Of a DNA stretch of 64,000 nucleotides, positions 38,088-47,136 are shown in pieces (the stretch's first letter is position 1; each line of letters begins with the position of its first letter). Source of the DNA: Paramicrobacterium agarici. GTDB lineage: Bacteria; Actinomycetota; Actinomycetes; Actinomycetales; Microbacteriaceae. The notes under the pieces were generated by a model. It was not told where the DNA came from. It did no database searches and was given only the letters and a program-made list of their open reading frames with translations. The translations under genes and the position numbers were made by a program. Location of the stretch: contig NZ_PDJE01000001.1 of assembly GCF_002563955.1 (NCBI RefSeq), positions 2,046,001-2,110,000 on the forward strand. The letters are read 5' to 3'.

Positions 38088-39200
38088 ATGGCCACGCGGA
38101 CCCCGCGGAAGACGACATCACGCTCGACCACAACGCCCCGCAAGAAAGCCGCTTCCAGCCCGAAGAAGGACGCGAAGCAGCTCATTGACTTCTACCGGCA
38201 GATGATGGATATCCGCCGGTTTGAGGAGCGGGCGTCGCGCGCTTATACACAAGCGCTGGTCGGAGGATATTGTCACCTGAACCTTGGCGAAGAAGCCGCA
38301 GTCGTTGGACTGATGGCGGCTCTCAAACCGACCGACTACCTCTTCACGAACTATCGCGAGCACGGCTACGCTCTCGCTCGTGACATCGAACCCAACGCCG
38401 TCATGGCCGAGCTGTATGGGCGCACAGATGGCGTCTCGAAGGGCTGGGGCGGGTCGATGCACATGTTCGACGTCGAGAAGCGGCTACTCGGCGGGTACGG
38501 CATCGTCGGCGGACAGATTCCGCTCGCCACGGGTGTCGCCCTCGGCATCGACTATCGCGGTGAGAAAGACGTCGTCATGTGCACGATGGGCGACGGAACG
38601 ACGAACATCGGGGCTTTCCACGAATCGCTGAACATCGCGGCTTTGTGGAACCTCCCCTGCGTTTTCGTCATCATCAACAACAAGCTCGGCATGGGAACGA
38701 CGGTCGACAAGGCGTCAGCGGAGCCCGAGCTCTACAAGCGCGCAAGCGCCTACAAGATGGACTCCGAGCGCGTCGACGGCCTCGACCCGGTCGCCGTCTT
38801 CGAGGCAGCCAAGCGCGCTGTCGCTTCGGCGCGCAAGGGCAAGCCCTTCCTGCTCGAGGTCATGACGGAGCGTCTCAAAGGTCACTCCGTCGTCGACCCC
38901 GCGAAGTACCGCGACCCGAAGGAAGTCGAGGAGCTCAAGCTCAAGGATCCGGTCGTCACCTTTGCGGCGAAGCTCAAGGAAGACGGCATCCTCGACGACG
39001 ACGAGATCAAGAAGATCGACGACGCCGCCAAGAAGCTCGCAGCGGATGCGGCAGAATTCGCCGAGAACAGCCCGCACCCCGACGTTTCGACCCTGTTTGA
39101 CTACACGTATGCAACGCCCGTTCCGAACGACTCGCGCCGAATGCCGGGCGAGCCGCTCTTCGAACCGGCGCCCTTCCCCACGAACGGAGGCCGCGCATGA
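38088..39200 (+). CDS. pdhA: Pyruvate dehydrogenase E1 component, alpha subunit
   Basis: A 370-residue thiamine-diphosphate enzyme subunit. The ThDP motif is GDGTTNIGAFHESLN through INNKLGMGT. SMHMF and YCHLNLGEEA are typical of E1alpha. Residues 1-30 are a Lys/Arg/Thr-rich extension. AGGGAGA precedes ATG 38088 at good spacing. First gene of pdhA-pdhB-pdhC. The E1alpha/beta type is less usual for Actinobacteria, whose main complex uses AceE. A branched-chain or acetoin complex cannot be fully excluded, but the E2 partner looks PDH-like. Confidence 0.87.
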   Translation: MATRTPRKTTSRSTTTPRKKAASSPKKDAKQLIDFYRQMMDIRRFEERASRAYTQALVGGYCHLNLGEEAAVVGLMAALKPTDYLFTNYREHGYALARDIEPNAVMAELYGRTDGVSKGWGGSMHMFDVEKRLLGGYGIVGGQIPLATGVALGIDYRGEKDVVMCTMGDGTTNIGAFHESLNIAALWNLPCVFVIINNKLGMGTTVDKASAEPELYKRASAYKMDSERVDGLDPVAVFEAAKRAVASARKGKPFLLEVMTERLKGHSVVDPAKYRDPKEVEELKLKDPVVTFAAKLKEDGILDDDEIKKIDDAAKKLAADAAEFAENSPHPDVSTLFDYTYATPVPNDSRRMPGEPLFEPAPFPTNGGRA

Positions 39201-40192
39201 GCATCATGACCTATCGCCAGGCGCTGCATGACACCCTGCGGTCCGAGATGCTCCGAGACGAGAACGTCCTTCTCATGGGGGAGGAGATCGGCGTCTTCGA
39301 GGGCTCGTACAAGATCACGGCGGGAATGCTCGAGGAGTTCGGCGAGAAGCGCGTGCGCGACACGCCCATCGCCGAAGAAGGCTTCACGGGTGCGGCTATC
39401 GGCGCTGCCATGATCGGGCTGCGCCCCGTCGTCGAGATCATGACGATCAACTTCTCGCTCCTTGCGCTCGATCAGATCGTCAACCACGCCGCGAAGATCT
39501 ATGGAATGTTCGGCGGACAGGCCAAGGTGCCCATGGTCATCCGCACCCCGGGTGGCGGTGGACAGCAGCTCGGCGCGACGCACTCGCAGAACATCGAACT
39601 CTACTATTCGTTCGTGCCGGGCATGAAGGTTGTCGCACCGAGCAGCCCCGCGGATGCCAAGGCTCTGATGCTTGCGGCGATCCGCGACGACGACCCCGTG
39701 CTGTTCCTCGAGAACCTCGGCCTCTACAACACGAAGGGTGAGGTTCCAGACGGTGACGAGCCCGCCGAGATCGGCAAGGCCAAAGTCACGCGCGAGGGCA
39801 AGGACCTGACGCTGATCGGCTACTCTCGCATGGCGCACGTGGCTCGCGAGGTCGCTGAGCAGCTCGCCGAGAGCGACGGCCTCGACATTGAGGTCGTCGA
39901 CCTGCGGAGCCTGCGCCCGCTTGACCGTGAGACGTTCATCGAGTCGGTGAAGAAGACGCACGCGGCCGTCGTCCTCGAAGACGACTGGCTCACATACGGA
40001 ATCGGGGCAGAAGTCGCTGCATCCATCTCGGATGGAGCGTTCGACTACCTCGACGCACCTGTTCGCCGTGTGGCAATGGCCGAAGTGCCGATGCCATACG
40101 CGAAGCCCCTTGAGACGGCAGCTCTGCCGTCTGCGGATGACGTGAAGAACGCCATCCGTCAGACCCTCGACGCGGTCGGACACCGCAGGTAA
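39197..40192 (+). CDS. pdhB: Pyruvate dehydrogenase E1 component, beta subunit
   Basis: A 331-residue transketolase-like subunit. LLMGEEIGVFEGSYKIT near residue 28 carries the conserved Glu that activates ThDP. DTPIAEEGFTGAAIGAAM and TPGGGGQQLGATHSQ are family signatures. The start overlaps pdhA by ATGA, so the two subunits are made in coupled fashion. Length is normal. Confidence 0.92.
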   Translation: MSIMTYRQALHDTLRSEMLRDENVLLMGEEIGVFEGSYKITAGMLEEFGEKRVRDTPIAEEGFTGAAIGAAMIGLRPVVEIMTINFSLLALDQIVNHAAKIYGMFGGQAKVPMVIRTPGGGGQQLGATHSQNIELYYSFVPGMKVVAPSSPADAKALMLAAIRDDDPVLFLENLGLYNTKGEVPDGDEPAEIGKAKVTREGKDLTLIGYSRMAHVAREVAEQLAESDGLDIEVVDLRSLRPLDRETFIESVKKTHAAVVLEDDWLTYGIGAEVAASISDGAFDYLDAPVRRVAMAEVPMPYAKPLETAALPSADDVKNAIRQTLDAVGHRR

Positions 40193-40198
40193 GACGGA

Positions 40199-41578
40199 AT
40201 GATGATCGAAATCACAATGCCGCGACTCTCCGACACGATGGAGGAGGGCGCAATCGCCACCTGGCACAAGAAGGCTGGCGACACAGTTGAAGAGGGCGAT
40301 GTCCTCGTCGAGATCGAAACCGACAAGGCGACGATGGAGTACGAAGCGTACGAGTCCGGGACTCTCGCCGAGATTCTCGTCGAAGAAGGTGAGCTCGTCT
40401 CGATCGGCACGCCCATCGCGAAGCTCGACGACGGTTCGGGAGACAGCAGCACGAGCGACGATTCGTCTGACGCCTCCGAGGACCGCAGCGAATCCACGTC
40501 CGACGAGAAGCCGGATGCTGCCGACGCCGACGAGCAGAAGGCCGAGAAGGCTGAGCCCGAGGCGCCGCTGGCAGACGACGCGGCGACGCACGCTGCGCCG
40601 AAGCAGGATGAGGCCGCTGAGAGCGATGCTCAGCCGGAGGGCGAGCGTCGCTTCGCGTCGCCGCTCGTGCGCAAGCTCGCCCGCGACTATGATCTCGACC
40701 TCTCGAAGGTGACCGGCTCCGGTCCTGGTGGACGCATCATCCGCGCTGACATCGACCCGCTGCTGTCGGAGAAGCCCGCTGCATCTTCGTCGAAGGAGCA
40801 GAAGGGCGACGAAGGCAAGCCGGCGGCGAAGGCCGAATCGAAGCAGGCGCCAGCGGCGTCGGCGGACGATGAACGCCGCGGATCGCAGAAGGAGCCGATC
40901 AGCAGCATCCGTCGTGTGATCGCCCGTCGTCTCGGTGAGAGCGCACGTGAGATTCCGCACTTCTTCGTCACGGCCGTCGCCGATGCCGAGGAGCTCGTCA
41001 AGCTGCGCGGGTCGCTCAACGAGCAGCTTGTTGCGGCAGGCCGGCCCAAGGTGAGCGTCAACGACCTCATCGTGCGCGCCGCGGCTCTGGCACTGCGGGA
41101 GCACCCCGAGGTCAACGCGTCATATGTGAGTGACGACGCCGATCACATTCTGCGGCACAGCCGCGTGAACGTGGGAGTCGCCGTGGCGAGCGATGCTGGT
41201 CTGATGGTTCCCGTGATCGACGACGCCGACACGAAGACGGTCACGCAGCTGGGTGTCGAGACCAAGAAGCTCGCGAAGCTCGCGAACGAGAAGAAGCTGA
41301 GCCCGACCCAGATGTCGGGAGGCACCTTCACGATCAGCAACCTGGGGATGTTCGGGGTGGAGGAGTTCACCGCCATCATCAACCCGCCGGAGGGCGCGAT
41401 TCTCGCTGTCGGCGGAACCAAGCAGGAGGCTGTCGTCGTCGACGGCGAGATCGTCGCGCGTCACCGCATGCGGTACACGCTCTCGAGCGATCACCGCATC
41501 ATCGACGGTGCTCTCGCTGCGCAGTTCTTGCAGACGCTCACCAGGTTCATCGAGAACCCGTGGACGATCATCGCCTGA
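40199..41578 (+). CDS. pdhC: Dihydrolipoamide acetyltransferase (E2)
   Basis: A 459-residue E2. One lipoyl domain has Lys43 in IETDKATME. An acidic/Ala-rich linker covers about 85-150. The E3/E1-binding domain begins FASPLVRKLARDYDLDL (about 153-187), and after a second linker the catalytic domain ends in SSDHRIIDGALA with His432 and Asp436. The DTMEEG...YEAYESG...IGTPIA pattern is that of pyruvate-type E2. No E3 (lipoamide dehydrogenase) gene is in the window, so E3 must come from elsewhere. Confidence 0.92.
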   Translation: MMIEITMPRLSDTMEEGAIATWHKKAGDTVEEGDVLVEIETDKATMEYEAYESGTLAEILVEEGELVSIGTPIAKLDDGSGDSSTSDDSSDASEDRSESTSDEKPDAADADEQKAEKAEPEAPLADDAATHAAPKQDEAAESDAQPEGERRFASPLVRKLARDYDLDLSKVTGSGPGGRIIRADIDPLLSEKPAASSSKEQKGDEGKPAAKAESKQAPAASADDERRGSQKEPISSIRRVIARRLGESAREIPHFFVTAVADAEELVKLRGSLNEQLVAAGRPKVSVNDLIVRAAALALREHPEVNASYVSDDADHILRHSRVNVGVAVASDAGLMVPVIDDADTKTVTQLGVETKKLAKLANEKKLSPTQMSGGTFTISNLGMFGVEEFTAIINPPEGAILAVGGTKQEAVVVDGEIVARHRMRYTLSSDHRIIDGALAAQFLQTLTRFIENPWTIIA

Positions 41579-41638
41579 CGTCGCGTCGTCAAGCCCCCTG
41601 ACTCAGGGGCGCGAAACCCGTAGTGTCACAGCGACACC

Positions 41639-41677
41639 GGCCGGCACTCCCGCTCCGGCGGCTGGGTGCCGGCCTTT
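41639..41677 (+). terminator. Rho-independent terminator of the PDH operon
   Basis: GGCCGGCAC (41639-41647) and GTGCCGGCC (41666-41674) form a perfect 9-bp stem followed by TTTCGC, 60 bases after the pdhC stop. A smaller CCCC/GGGG palindrome lies at 41595-41609. Confidence 0.8.
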
Positions 41678-41700
41678 CGCTTGAGGACAGGAGGGCCGCG

Positions 41701-41751
41701 ATGAGCGAGATGGGCGCAGCACGGACAGGCGACGAGGAGCTCGGCTCATGA
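41701..41751 (+). CDS. Possible 16-residue leader peptide
   Basis: ATG 41701 has AGGAGGG six bases upstream and opens a 16-codon frame (MSEMGAARTGDEELGS) whose stop overlaps the start of the alcohol dehydrogenase gene in ATGA. The downstream gene also has its own GAGGAG inside this frame. The strong ribosome site and the coupled junction suggest translation. Alternatively the site is accidental. Confidence 0.4.
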   Translation: MSEMGAARTGDEELGS

Positions 41752-42932
41752 GGGCGCTGACATGGCACGGCCGCCGCGAGGTGAGCGTCGACACGGTACC
41801 GGACCCGGCCATCATGGAACCGACGGACGCCATCATTCGGGTGACGTCGACAGCGATCTGCGGTTCAGATCTGCACTTGTACGAGTTGCTGGGGCCGTTT
41901 CTGTCCGAGGGAGACGTGCTCGGGCACGAAGCGATGGGGATCGTCGAAGACGTGGGAGCTGACGTTTCAACTGTCGCTGTCGGGGACCGCGTTGTCGTTC
42001 CCTTCGTGATCGCCTGCGGTGAGTGCTTCATGTGTCGGCGCGGCCTGCAGACGCAGTGTGAGATGACTCAAGTGCGTGAGAAGGGCTCGGGAGCGACCTT
42101 GTACGGCTACACAGAGCTGTACGGCTCCGTTCCCGGAGGTCAGGCGGAGTACCTCCGTGTGCTGCGCGCTGACGCGAACTGCGTCGTCGTGCCGCACGAC
42201 GCACCTGACGAGCGCTATCTGTTTCTCAGTGACATCCTTCCCACCGCATGGCAGGGCGTCGAATATGCGGGCGTGGTCCCCGGGGACAGCATCGCGGTTC
42301 TCGGGCTCGGACCCGTCGGCCAATTCGCCTCACGCATTGCACGGGAACGTGGATGCGAGGTCATCGGTGTTGACCCCGTCTCTGAGCGCAGAGCGATGGC
42401 CGAGCGCAATGGCGTCCGCGCGATCGACGTTCACAATGAGATCGTCGATGAGCTTCGTGACGCCACCGACGGCCGAGGACCGGCGGCGGTCATCGACGCC
42501 GTGGGAATGGAAGCACACGGCTCGCCGTTCGCGGCAGGTGCACAGACGCTTGTCGGAACGCTTCCCGATGCCGTGGCTAAACCCGCGATGATGCACGCGG
42601 GCATCGACAGGCTCGCCGCGCTGCACACGGCCATCGCGGCCGTGCGTCGAGGCGGCACGCTCTCGCTGAGCGGCGTCTATGCCGGCGCGGCGGACCCGCT
42701 GCCGATGCTGACGATGTTCGACCGTCAGCTGACCGTGCGCATGGGGCAGTGCAACGTGCAGAGCTGGGTCGACGCGCTCATGCCGTTCGCCGGCGACCCC
42801 AGCGACCCGCTCGGCATCGACGATCTCGTCACGCATCGCGCCGGGCTCAATGAGGCGCCTGCACTCTACGAGACGTTCCAGAAGAAGCAGGATGGTTGCG
42901 TCAAGGTCGTGCTCAAGCCCCAGGAGGGCTGA
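41748..42932 (+). CDS. Zinc-dependent alcohol dehydrogenase (FDH-like MDR)
   Basis: A 394-residue medium-chain dehydrogenase. Catalytic zinc ligands are Cys38 (ICGSD) and His60-Glu61 (GHEAMG); structural zinc ligands are Cys90, Cys93, Cys96 and Cys104. The NAD motif GLGPVGQFAS is near 187. The extended C-terminal half resembles the glutathione-independent formaldehyde dehydrogenase group. It follows the PDH terminator, so it is its own unit with a short leader frame. Its 3' end overlaps that of convergent ligD by 20 bases. Confidence 0.88.
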   Translation: MRALTWHGRREVSVDTVPDPAIMEPTDAIIRVTSTAICGSDLHLYELLGPFLSEGDVLGHEAMGIVEDVGADVSTVAVGDRVVVPFVIACGECFMCRRGLQTQCEMTQVREKGSGATLYGYTELYGSVPGGQAEYLRVLRADANCVVVPHDAPDERYLFLSDILPTAWQGVEYAGVVPGDSIAVLGLGPVGQFASRIARERGCEVIGVDPVSERRAMAERNGVRAIDVHNEIVDELRDATDGRGPAAVIDAVGMEAHGSPFAAGAQTLVGTLPDAVAKPAMMHAGIDRLAALHTAIAAVRRGGTLSLSGVYAGAADPLPMLTMFDRQLTVRMGQCNVQSWVDALMPFAGDPSDPLGIDDLVTHRAGLNEAPALYETFQKKQDGCVKVVLKPQEG

Positions 42933-45339
42933 TGTCGTCGACCTCCTTGTCGGGGCGCCACCCGCGCCAAGTCGGGTGGCGCAGCCGATGATCGGCGGTG
43001 ATCTCGCGGTATCTCACCTCGGCCACACGGCGTGGCGTGACCCAGTGCGCATCACGTGCATCAGCGGGCGGCACGTCTGAGACGGGAGGCGTCTTGCGCG
43101 CCATCTTCGCGAGTTCGGAGCGAATGGTGCGGCGATCCCGTGTGGAGAAACCCGTTCCGACGCGTCCCGCGTAACGCAGGCCGTCATCGCCGGGTATCGC
43201 GAGAAGCAGCGACGCGAAGCCGTCTGGGTCGGCGTCGCTCGGGCGCCACCCGATGACAACGACCTCGCTCGCCTCCGCGTGCGGAAGCTTGAGCCATTCC
43301 CGTGACCGCGCGCCGGGCGTGTACGTGCTGTCGCGGCGCTTGGCCATGACTCCTTCAAGGTCTCGCTCGTGGCTCGCCGCGATCGCCGCGTCGATATCAC
43401 CGTCGAACGCTGGCGGGACGAACAGCGTGCGCGCGGCATCCTCATCGATCGTCTCGCTGAGAAGCTCACGGCGGTCGACGTAGGGGAGCGATGTCGTCGC
43501 ATTGCCGTTGATGTCGAGGACGTCGAAGACCATCGCGATGACGGGAACACGAGAGCGCGCACGCTCGACGTCGCGAGGCTTCGACACGTTCATGCGCTGC
43601 TGCATGCGACCGAAGTCCGGGCGACCTGAGTCGTCGAGAGCGACGAGTTCGGCATCGAGCACGCATGAGTCCGCATCGACGTCATCGGAAGCGTCGCTGA
43701 ACTCCGGATAGCTTCTCGTGACATCGTGCCCGGCCCTGCTCGTCAGACGCACGTCATCGCCGTCAATGTGTATGAGAGCGCGCATGCCGTCCCATTTCAT
43801 CTCGAACGCCCACTCCGACGCCGACGGACCGCTGATCTCGCCGACGGTGCCGCGCGTGGCGAGCATGGGACGCAGGGAACGCGACGGAGACCGAGAGGTG
43901 TTCGAACGCGAGCGACCATCGGATGAACTCTCGGCGTGGTGCTTCTGCGCCTTCTTCTCATCCATCACGTGAATCATCCACTGCGGCTTGTCAGGATCGT
44001 CCTTCGTGCGGAACAGCGCGAACGTGCGCTCTCCGCCGAGACCGCCGCCAGGCGACCCGTGCAAGGTTGCCACTACTTTGCCATCACTCCACGTATCAAC
44101 GTCGATCGTGCCCGAATCCCAGATCTCAACAACGCCTGCGCCGTATTCCCCCTTGGGAATGCGCCCCTCGAAGCTGCCGTACTCCAGCGGATGGTCCTCC
44201 GTCGGCACTGCCAGGTGGTTGCGCTTCGGGACCGTGGGAACCCCCTTGGGCAGAGCCCAGCTGACGAGAACGCCCTCGTGCTCGAGCCGGAAATCATAGT
44301 GGAATCTTCGTGCATGGTGCTCCTGAATGACGAAACTCGGCTTCTCTGATTCGCGCTGAGCGACAGCATCCGGAATGGGCTCTGGCGTCTTGCCCTGCGT
44401 GCGCTTCGAACGATAAACGGTGAGGCGGTCTCGCGCAGGCTCCTCGTCGTCGTCGCCCGTGATCTCAGCCATCGGATCGCCGCGCCGCTTCACACGTTTG
44501 AGCACCTCGCGAAAGTCGAGGTGCTTGAGGTGGGGCGAGGCGAGTTCTCCCCACGTGCGCGGCGCCGCCACCATCGGCGTGCTGCGTCCGCGCAACGAAT
44601 ACGGAGCAATCGTCGTCTTGCTCGCGTTGTTCTGACTCCAGTCGATGAAGACCTTGCCTGCACGAGCCGAGCGCTTCATCGAGCTGATGATCTCATCGGG
44701 ATAGTCCGCTTCGAGAGATCGTGCGAGTTCGCGCGCCACCTTTGACACCTGGTCCGATGTCTGCGATCCATCGAGCGCGGCGTAGAGGTGGATGCCCTTG
44801 CTCCCGCTCGTGACGGGAACGACGCTCAGTCCCATATCGTGAAGGATGCTGCGGGCAAGACGCGCCACATCTGCACATTCGCGCAGCGTCACGCCCTCGC
44901 CCGGGTCGAGGTCGAGAACGAGCCGGTCGGGATTGAGCTTCTCGTTTCCCCGCCCGAATCGCCATTGCGGCACGTGAATCTCGAGTGAGGCGAGCTGACC
45001 GAGCCACGTGAGAGTCGCGCGATCGTTGACCAGAGGGTAGGTATTGACATGGTCGGAATGCTGGATGCTGCGCACCTCGACCCAGTCCGGGGCGCCCTCG
45101 CCGATGTCTTTCTGAAAGAACATCTGCCCCGAACCGTCTTCGCCGACGCCGTTCGGCCAGCGTTTGCGCGTCGCCGCGCGTCCACGGCAGTGGGGGATCA
45201 TGACGGGAGCGATCGCGCCCAGATAGTCCAGTACGTCTCGTTTCGTCGTTCCCGTCGACGGATACAGCACTTTGTCGAGGTTCGACAGCTGCAGCTTTCG
45301 GCCGTCGACCTGAACCGTCTGCCTCTGAGAGGATGCCAT
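42913..45339 (-). CDS. ligD: ATP-dependent DNA ligase LigD (polymerase-phosphoesterase-ligase)
   Basis: An 808-residue NHEJ enzyme in the mycobacterial domain order. Residues about 10-300 are the primase-polymerase domain (LVLDLDPGEGV holds the metal Asp pair, TSGSKGIHLY). Residues about 340-470 are the 3'-phosphoesterase (EHHARRFHYDFRLEHEG, PKGEYGAG). Residues about 490-800 are the ligase with nucleotidyl Lys near 514 in EMKWDGMRALIHIDG. The start at 45339 (MASSQRQTV) is chosen because sequence further upstream is unlike protein and overlaps ku on the other strand. It is divergent from ku. Confidence 0.95.
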   Translation of the reverse strand: MASSQRQTVQVDGRKLQLSNLDKVLYPSTGTTKRDVLDYLGAIAPVMIPHCRGRAATRKRWPNGVGEDGSGQMFFQKDIGEGAPDWVEVRSIQHSDHVNTYPLVNDRATLTWLGQLASLEIHVPQWRFGRGNEKLNPDRLVLDLDPGEGVTLRECADVARLARSILHDMGLSVVPVTSGSKGIHLYAALDGSQTSDQVSKVARELARSLEADYPDEIISSMKRSARAGKVFIDWSQNNASKTTIAPYSLRGRSTPMVAAPRTWGELASPHLKHLDFREVLKRVKRRGDPMAEITGDDDEEPARDRLTVYRSKRTQGKTPEPIPDAVAQRESEKPSFVIQEHHARRFHYDFRLEHEGVLVSWALPKGVPTVPKRNHLAVPTEDHPLEYGSFEGRIPKGEYGAGVVEIWDSGTIDVDTWSDGKVVATLHGSPGGGLGGERTFALFRTKDDPDKPQWMIHVMDEKKAQKHHAESSSDGRSRSNTSRSPSRSLRPMLATRGTVGEISGPSASEWAFEMKWDGMRALIHIDGDDVRLTSRAGHDVTRSYPEFSDASDDVDADSCVLDAELVALDDSGRPDFGRMQQRMNVSKPRDVERARSRVPVIAMVFDVLDINGNATTSLPYVDRRELLSETIDEDAARTLFVPPAFDGDIDAAIAASHERDLEGVMAKRRDSTYTPGARSREWLKLPHAEASEVVVIGWRPSDADPDGFASLLLAIPGDDGLRYAGRVGTGFSTRDRRTIRSELAKMARKTPPVSDVPPADARDAHWVTPRRVAEVRYREITADHRLRHPTWRGWRPDKEVDDISPPGA

Positions 45340-45408
45340 GCCTACATGGTGGAGGCGATTCGGCGCAATGGCTAGCCTGTTGACACTGAAATGGCGTCTA
45401 CTGTACGT

Positions 45409-46341
45409 ATGAGAGCGATCTGGACAGGTGCGATCAGCTTCGGCCTCGTCAATGTGCCGGTGAAGCTGTACAGCGCAACAGAAGGACGATCCGTCACCCT
45501 GCATCAGGTGCATGACAGAGATGGCGGGCGCATTCACTACGAACGTCGATGCGACGTGTGCGGCCGCCTCGTCCCCTATGAGCACATCGAAAGGGCGGTC
45601 GTCGAGGACGACGAGACGATCGTGCTGACCAAGGAAGAGCTCGACTCGCTGCCGCAGGAACGCAGTCGGGACATCTCGGTCGAGGAGTTCGTGCCGAGCT
45701 CGCAGATCGACCCCATTCTGTACGACAAGAGCTACTTTCTGGAACCGGCCGGAAAGTCGCCGAAGGCCTATGTGCTGCTGCGCCGCACCCTGGAGAAGAC
45801 CGAGCGCACGGCAATCGTGCAGTTCGCCCTCCGGCAGCGCACGCGCCTCGCGGCTCTCCGTGTGCACGGAGACATGCTGATGCTGCAGACGCTGCGCTGG
45901 CCCGATGAAGTGCGGCAGCCATCGTTCGCTGCGCTGGACGAGAAGGTGCGCATCTCGGGAAAGGAGATGGATCTCGCAGCATCCCTCGTCAAGAGCATCG
46001 CCTCGGACTTCGCCCCTGACGAGTTCCATGATGAATACCAGGCAGAGCTCGAGAAGCTGATCGATGCGAAGATCAAGCAGGGGGATGCTCTCGACACCGA
46101 TGCAACATTCGGCGAGGTCGAAGGTGCAGAGGGGGCTGAGGTCATCGACCTCATGGAGGCGTTGAAGAAGAGCGTCAAGAAGTCGCGCGCGACAAAGCGT
46201 GGTGGAAAGACGAAGAAGAGTCCGCAGAAGTCGTCGTCGAAATCGTCCGCAGCGAAGAAATCCTCTGCGGCGAAGAAGACGAGTGGGTCGTCATCGACGA
46301 AGAGCGGAGGATCGTCGTCGCGCAAGCGCAAGAGCGCGTGA
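45409..46341 (+). CDS. ku: Ku protein for non-homologous end joining
   Basis: A 310-residue bacterial Ku homodimer subunit that threads onto DNA ends and recruits LigD. MRAIWTGAISFGLVNVPVKLYSAT is the standard N-terminus (abridged), so ATG 45409 is preferred over ATG 45391, and a TTGACA -35-like hexamer at 45380-45385 fits that choice. The core extends to about residue 245. The last 55 residues are a Lys/Ser-rich tail that in relatives aids DNA binding. Divergent from ligD with 69 bases between starts; convergent to the SRAP gene. Confidence 0.96.
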   Translation: MRAIWTGAISFGLVNVPVKLYSATEGRSVTLHQVHDRDGGRIHYERRCDVCGRLVPYEHIERAVVEDDETIVLTKEELDSLPQERSRDISVEEFVPSSQIDPILYDKSYFLEPAGKSPKAYVLLRRTLEKTERTAIVQFALRQRTRLAALRVHGDMLMLQTLRWPDEVRQPSFAALDEKVRISGKEMDLAASLVKSIASDFAPDEFHDEYQAELEKLIDAKIKQGDALDTDATFGEVEGAEGAEVIDLMEALKKSVKKSRATKRGGKTKKSPQKSSSKSSAAKKSSAAKKTSGSSSTKSGGSSSRKRKSA

Positions 46342-46342
46342 C

Positions 46343-47050
46343 TTAGAAAAGCGGCTTCAGCGGCTCGATGAGTTCGGGACCGTCGGCATCGCGACCGAGC
46401 GGTGCCACCTCGTATGACACGAGGTCAACTTCGCGAGAGGCCGCAACGGCAGCATCCACCAGCTGCTGATCGCCGACGACCGTTGCATCGAGCCACACAT
46501 CGTGCATGTGCGGTGGAAGCGTCACGGGCGTGCGTTCGTGGATGTCGGCGAGAGGTCCGTCGGCCTGCCGCGTGAGGATCGTCGCTGTCAGCATCCATTC
46601 TTCGTCAGGGGACGCGCGCCACCAGGAGTAGAGGCCAGCGAAGGCGAGAGGGCTGTCAGGCTCGCTGATGAAAAATGGCGTCTTCGTCTTGCCGACGGTT
46701 TTCCACTCGTAATAGCCGCGAGCGGGGATGATCGCTCGTTTCGACGCGACGCTGCTTTTGAACGTGGCCTTCGAAGCGGCCGTCTCGCTTCGTGCGTTGA
46801 ACGTCGGATACGTGAGCTTTGCGTCACGAGCCCAACCGGGCAGAAGCGACCAGCGTGCCCCCTCGAGGCGGCGCACAGGAGGGCTCCCGTCGCGGGACGA
46901 CTCGAAGACAGCGGCCACGCGCTCTGTCGGTTTGATGTTGTAGCCGCTGCGCCAATCAGGAGTCCAGTTCTCTGGCTGCTGGCCGGTGACGATGACGAAC
47001 TCGGTGATGAGCTCGTCGACCGTCTGATCCATGGCAAATCGTCCGCACAT
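46343..47050 (-). CDS. SRAP-domain protein (YedK/HMCES type)
   Basis: A 235-residue SOS-response-associated peptidase family protein. MCGRF at the start puts the catalytic Cys2 at the mature N-terminus. NARSET near 90, RGYYEWK near 112 with the conserved Glu, and HERTPV/MHDVW near 170-185 complete the set. YedK and HMCES form a stable thiazolidine crosslink to abasic sites in single-stranded DNA (family knowledge). It sits between ku (stops one base apart) and the divergent imuA' operon with its SOS box, consistent with a damage-response role. Confidence 0.93.
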   Translation of the reverse strand: MCGRFAMDQTVDELITEFVIVTGQQPENWTPDWRSGYNIKPTERVAAVFESSRDGSPPVRRLEGARWSLLPGWARDAKLTYPTFNARSETAASKATFKSSVASKRAIIPARGYYEWKTVGKTKTPFFISEPDSPLAFAGLYSWWRASPDEEWMLTATILTRQADGPLADIHERTPVTLPPHMHDVWLDATVVGDQQLVDAAVAASREVDLVSYEVAPLGRDADGPELIEPLKPLF

Positions 47051-47101
47051 GGGTTCAGAGTAGCCTGTACGTCTGACAGGCAGAAGATCGTCGCACCCGG
47101 A

Positions 47102-47130
47102 TTGACTATGCCGAACGAATGTTCGATTAT
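47102..47130 (+). promoter_or_regulatory. SOS (LexA) box within the imuA' promoter
   Basis: CCGAACGAATGTTCGA (47111-47126) matches the actinobacterial LexA box CGAAC-N4-GTTCG. It lies between a TTGACT -35 (47102-47107) and a GATTAT -10 (47125-47130), spacing 17. The transcript would start at about 47137, which is the A of the ATG, so the message is probably leaderless. The box may also affect the divergent SRAP gene. Confidence 0.88.
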
Positions 47131-47136
47131 GGCGGT

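Noticed and set aside
39101..41104. 667-codon minus-strand frame opposite the PDH genes
   Set aside because: A shadow frame rich in Arg, Leu and Val with no recognisable motif; the plus-strand enzymes are certain.
45340..46029. N-terminal extension of LigD by 230 codons
   Set aside because: The extension is antisense to ku, and LigD proteins start with the polymerase domain, as here from 45339.
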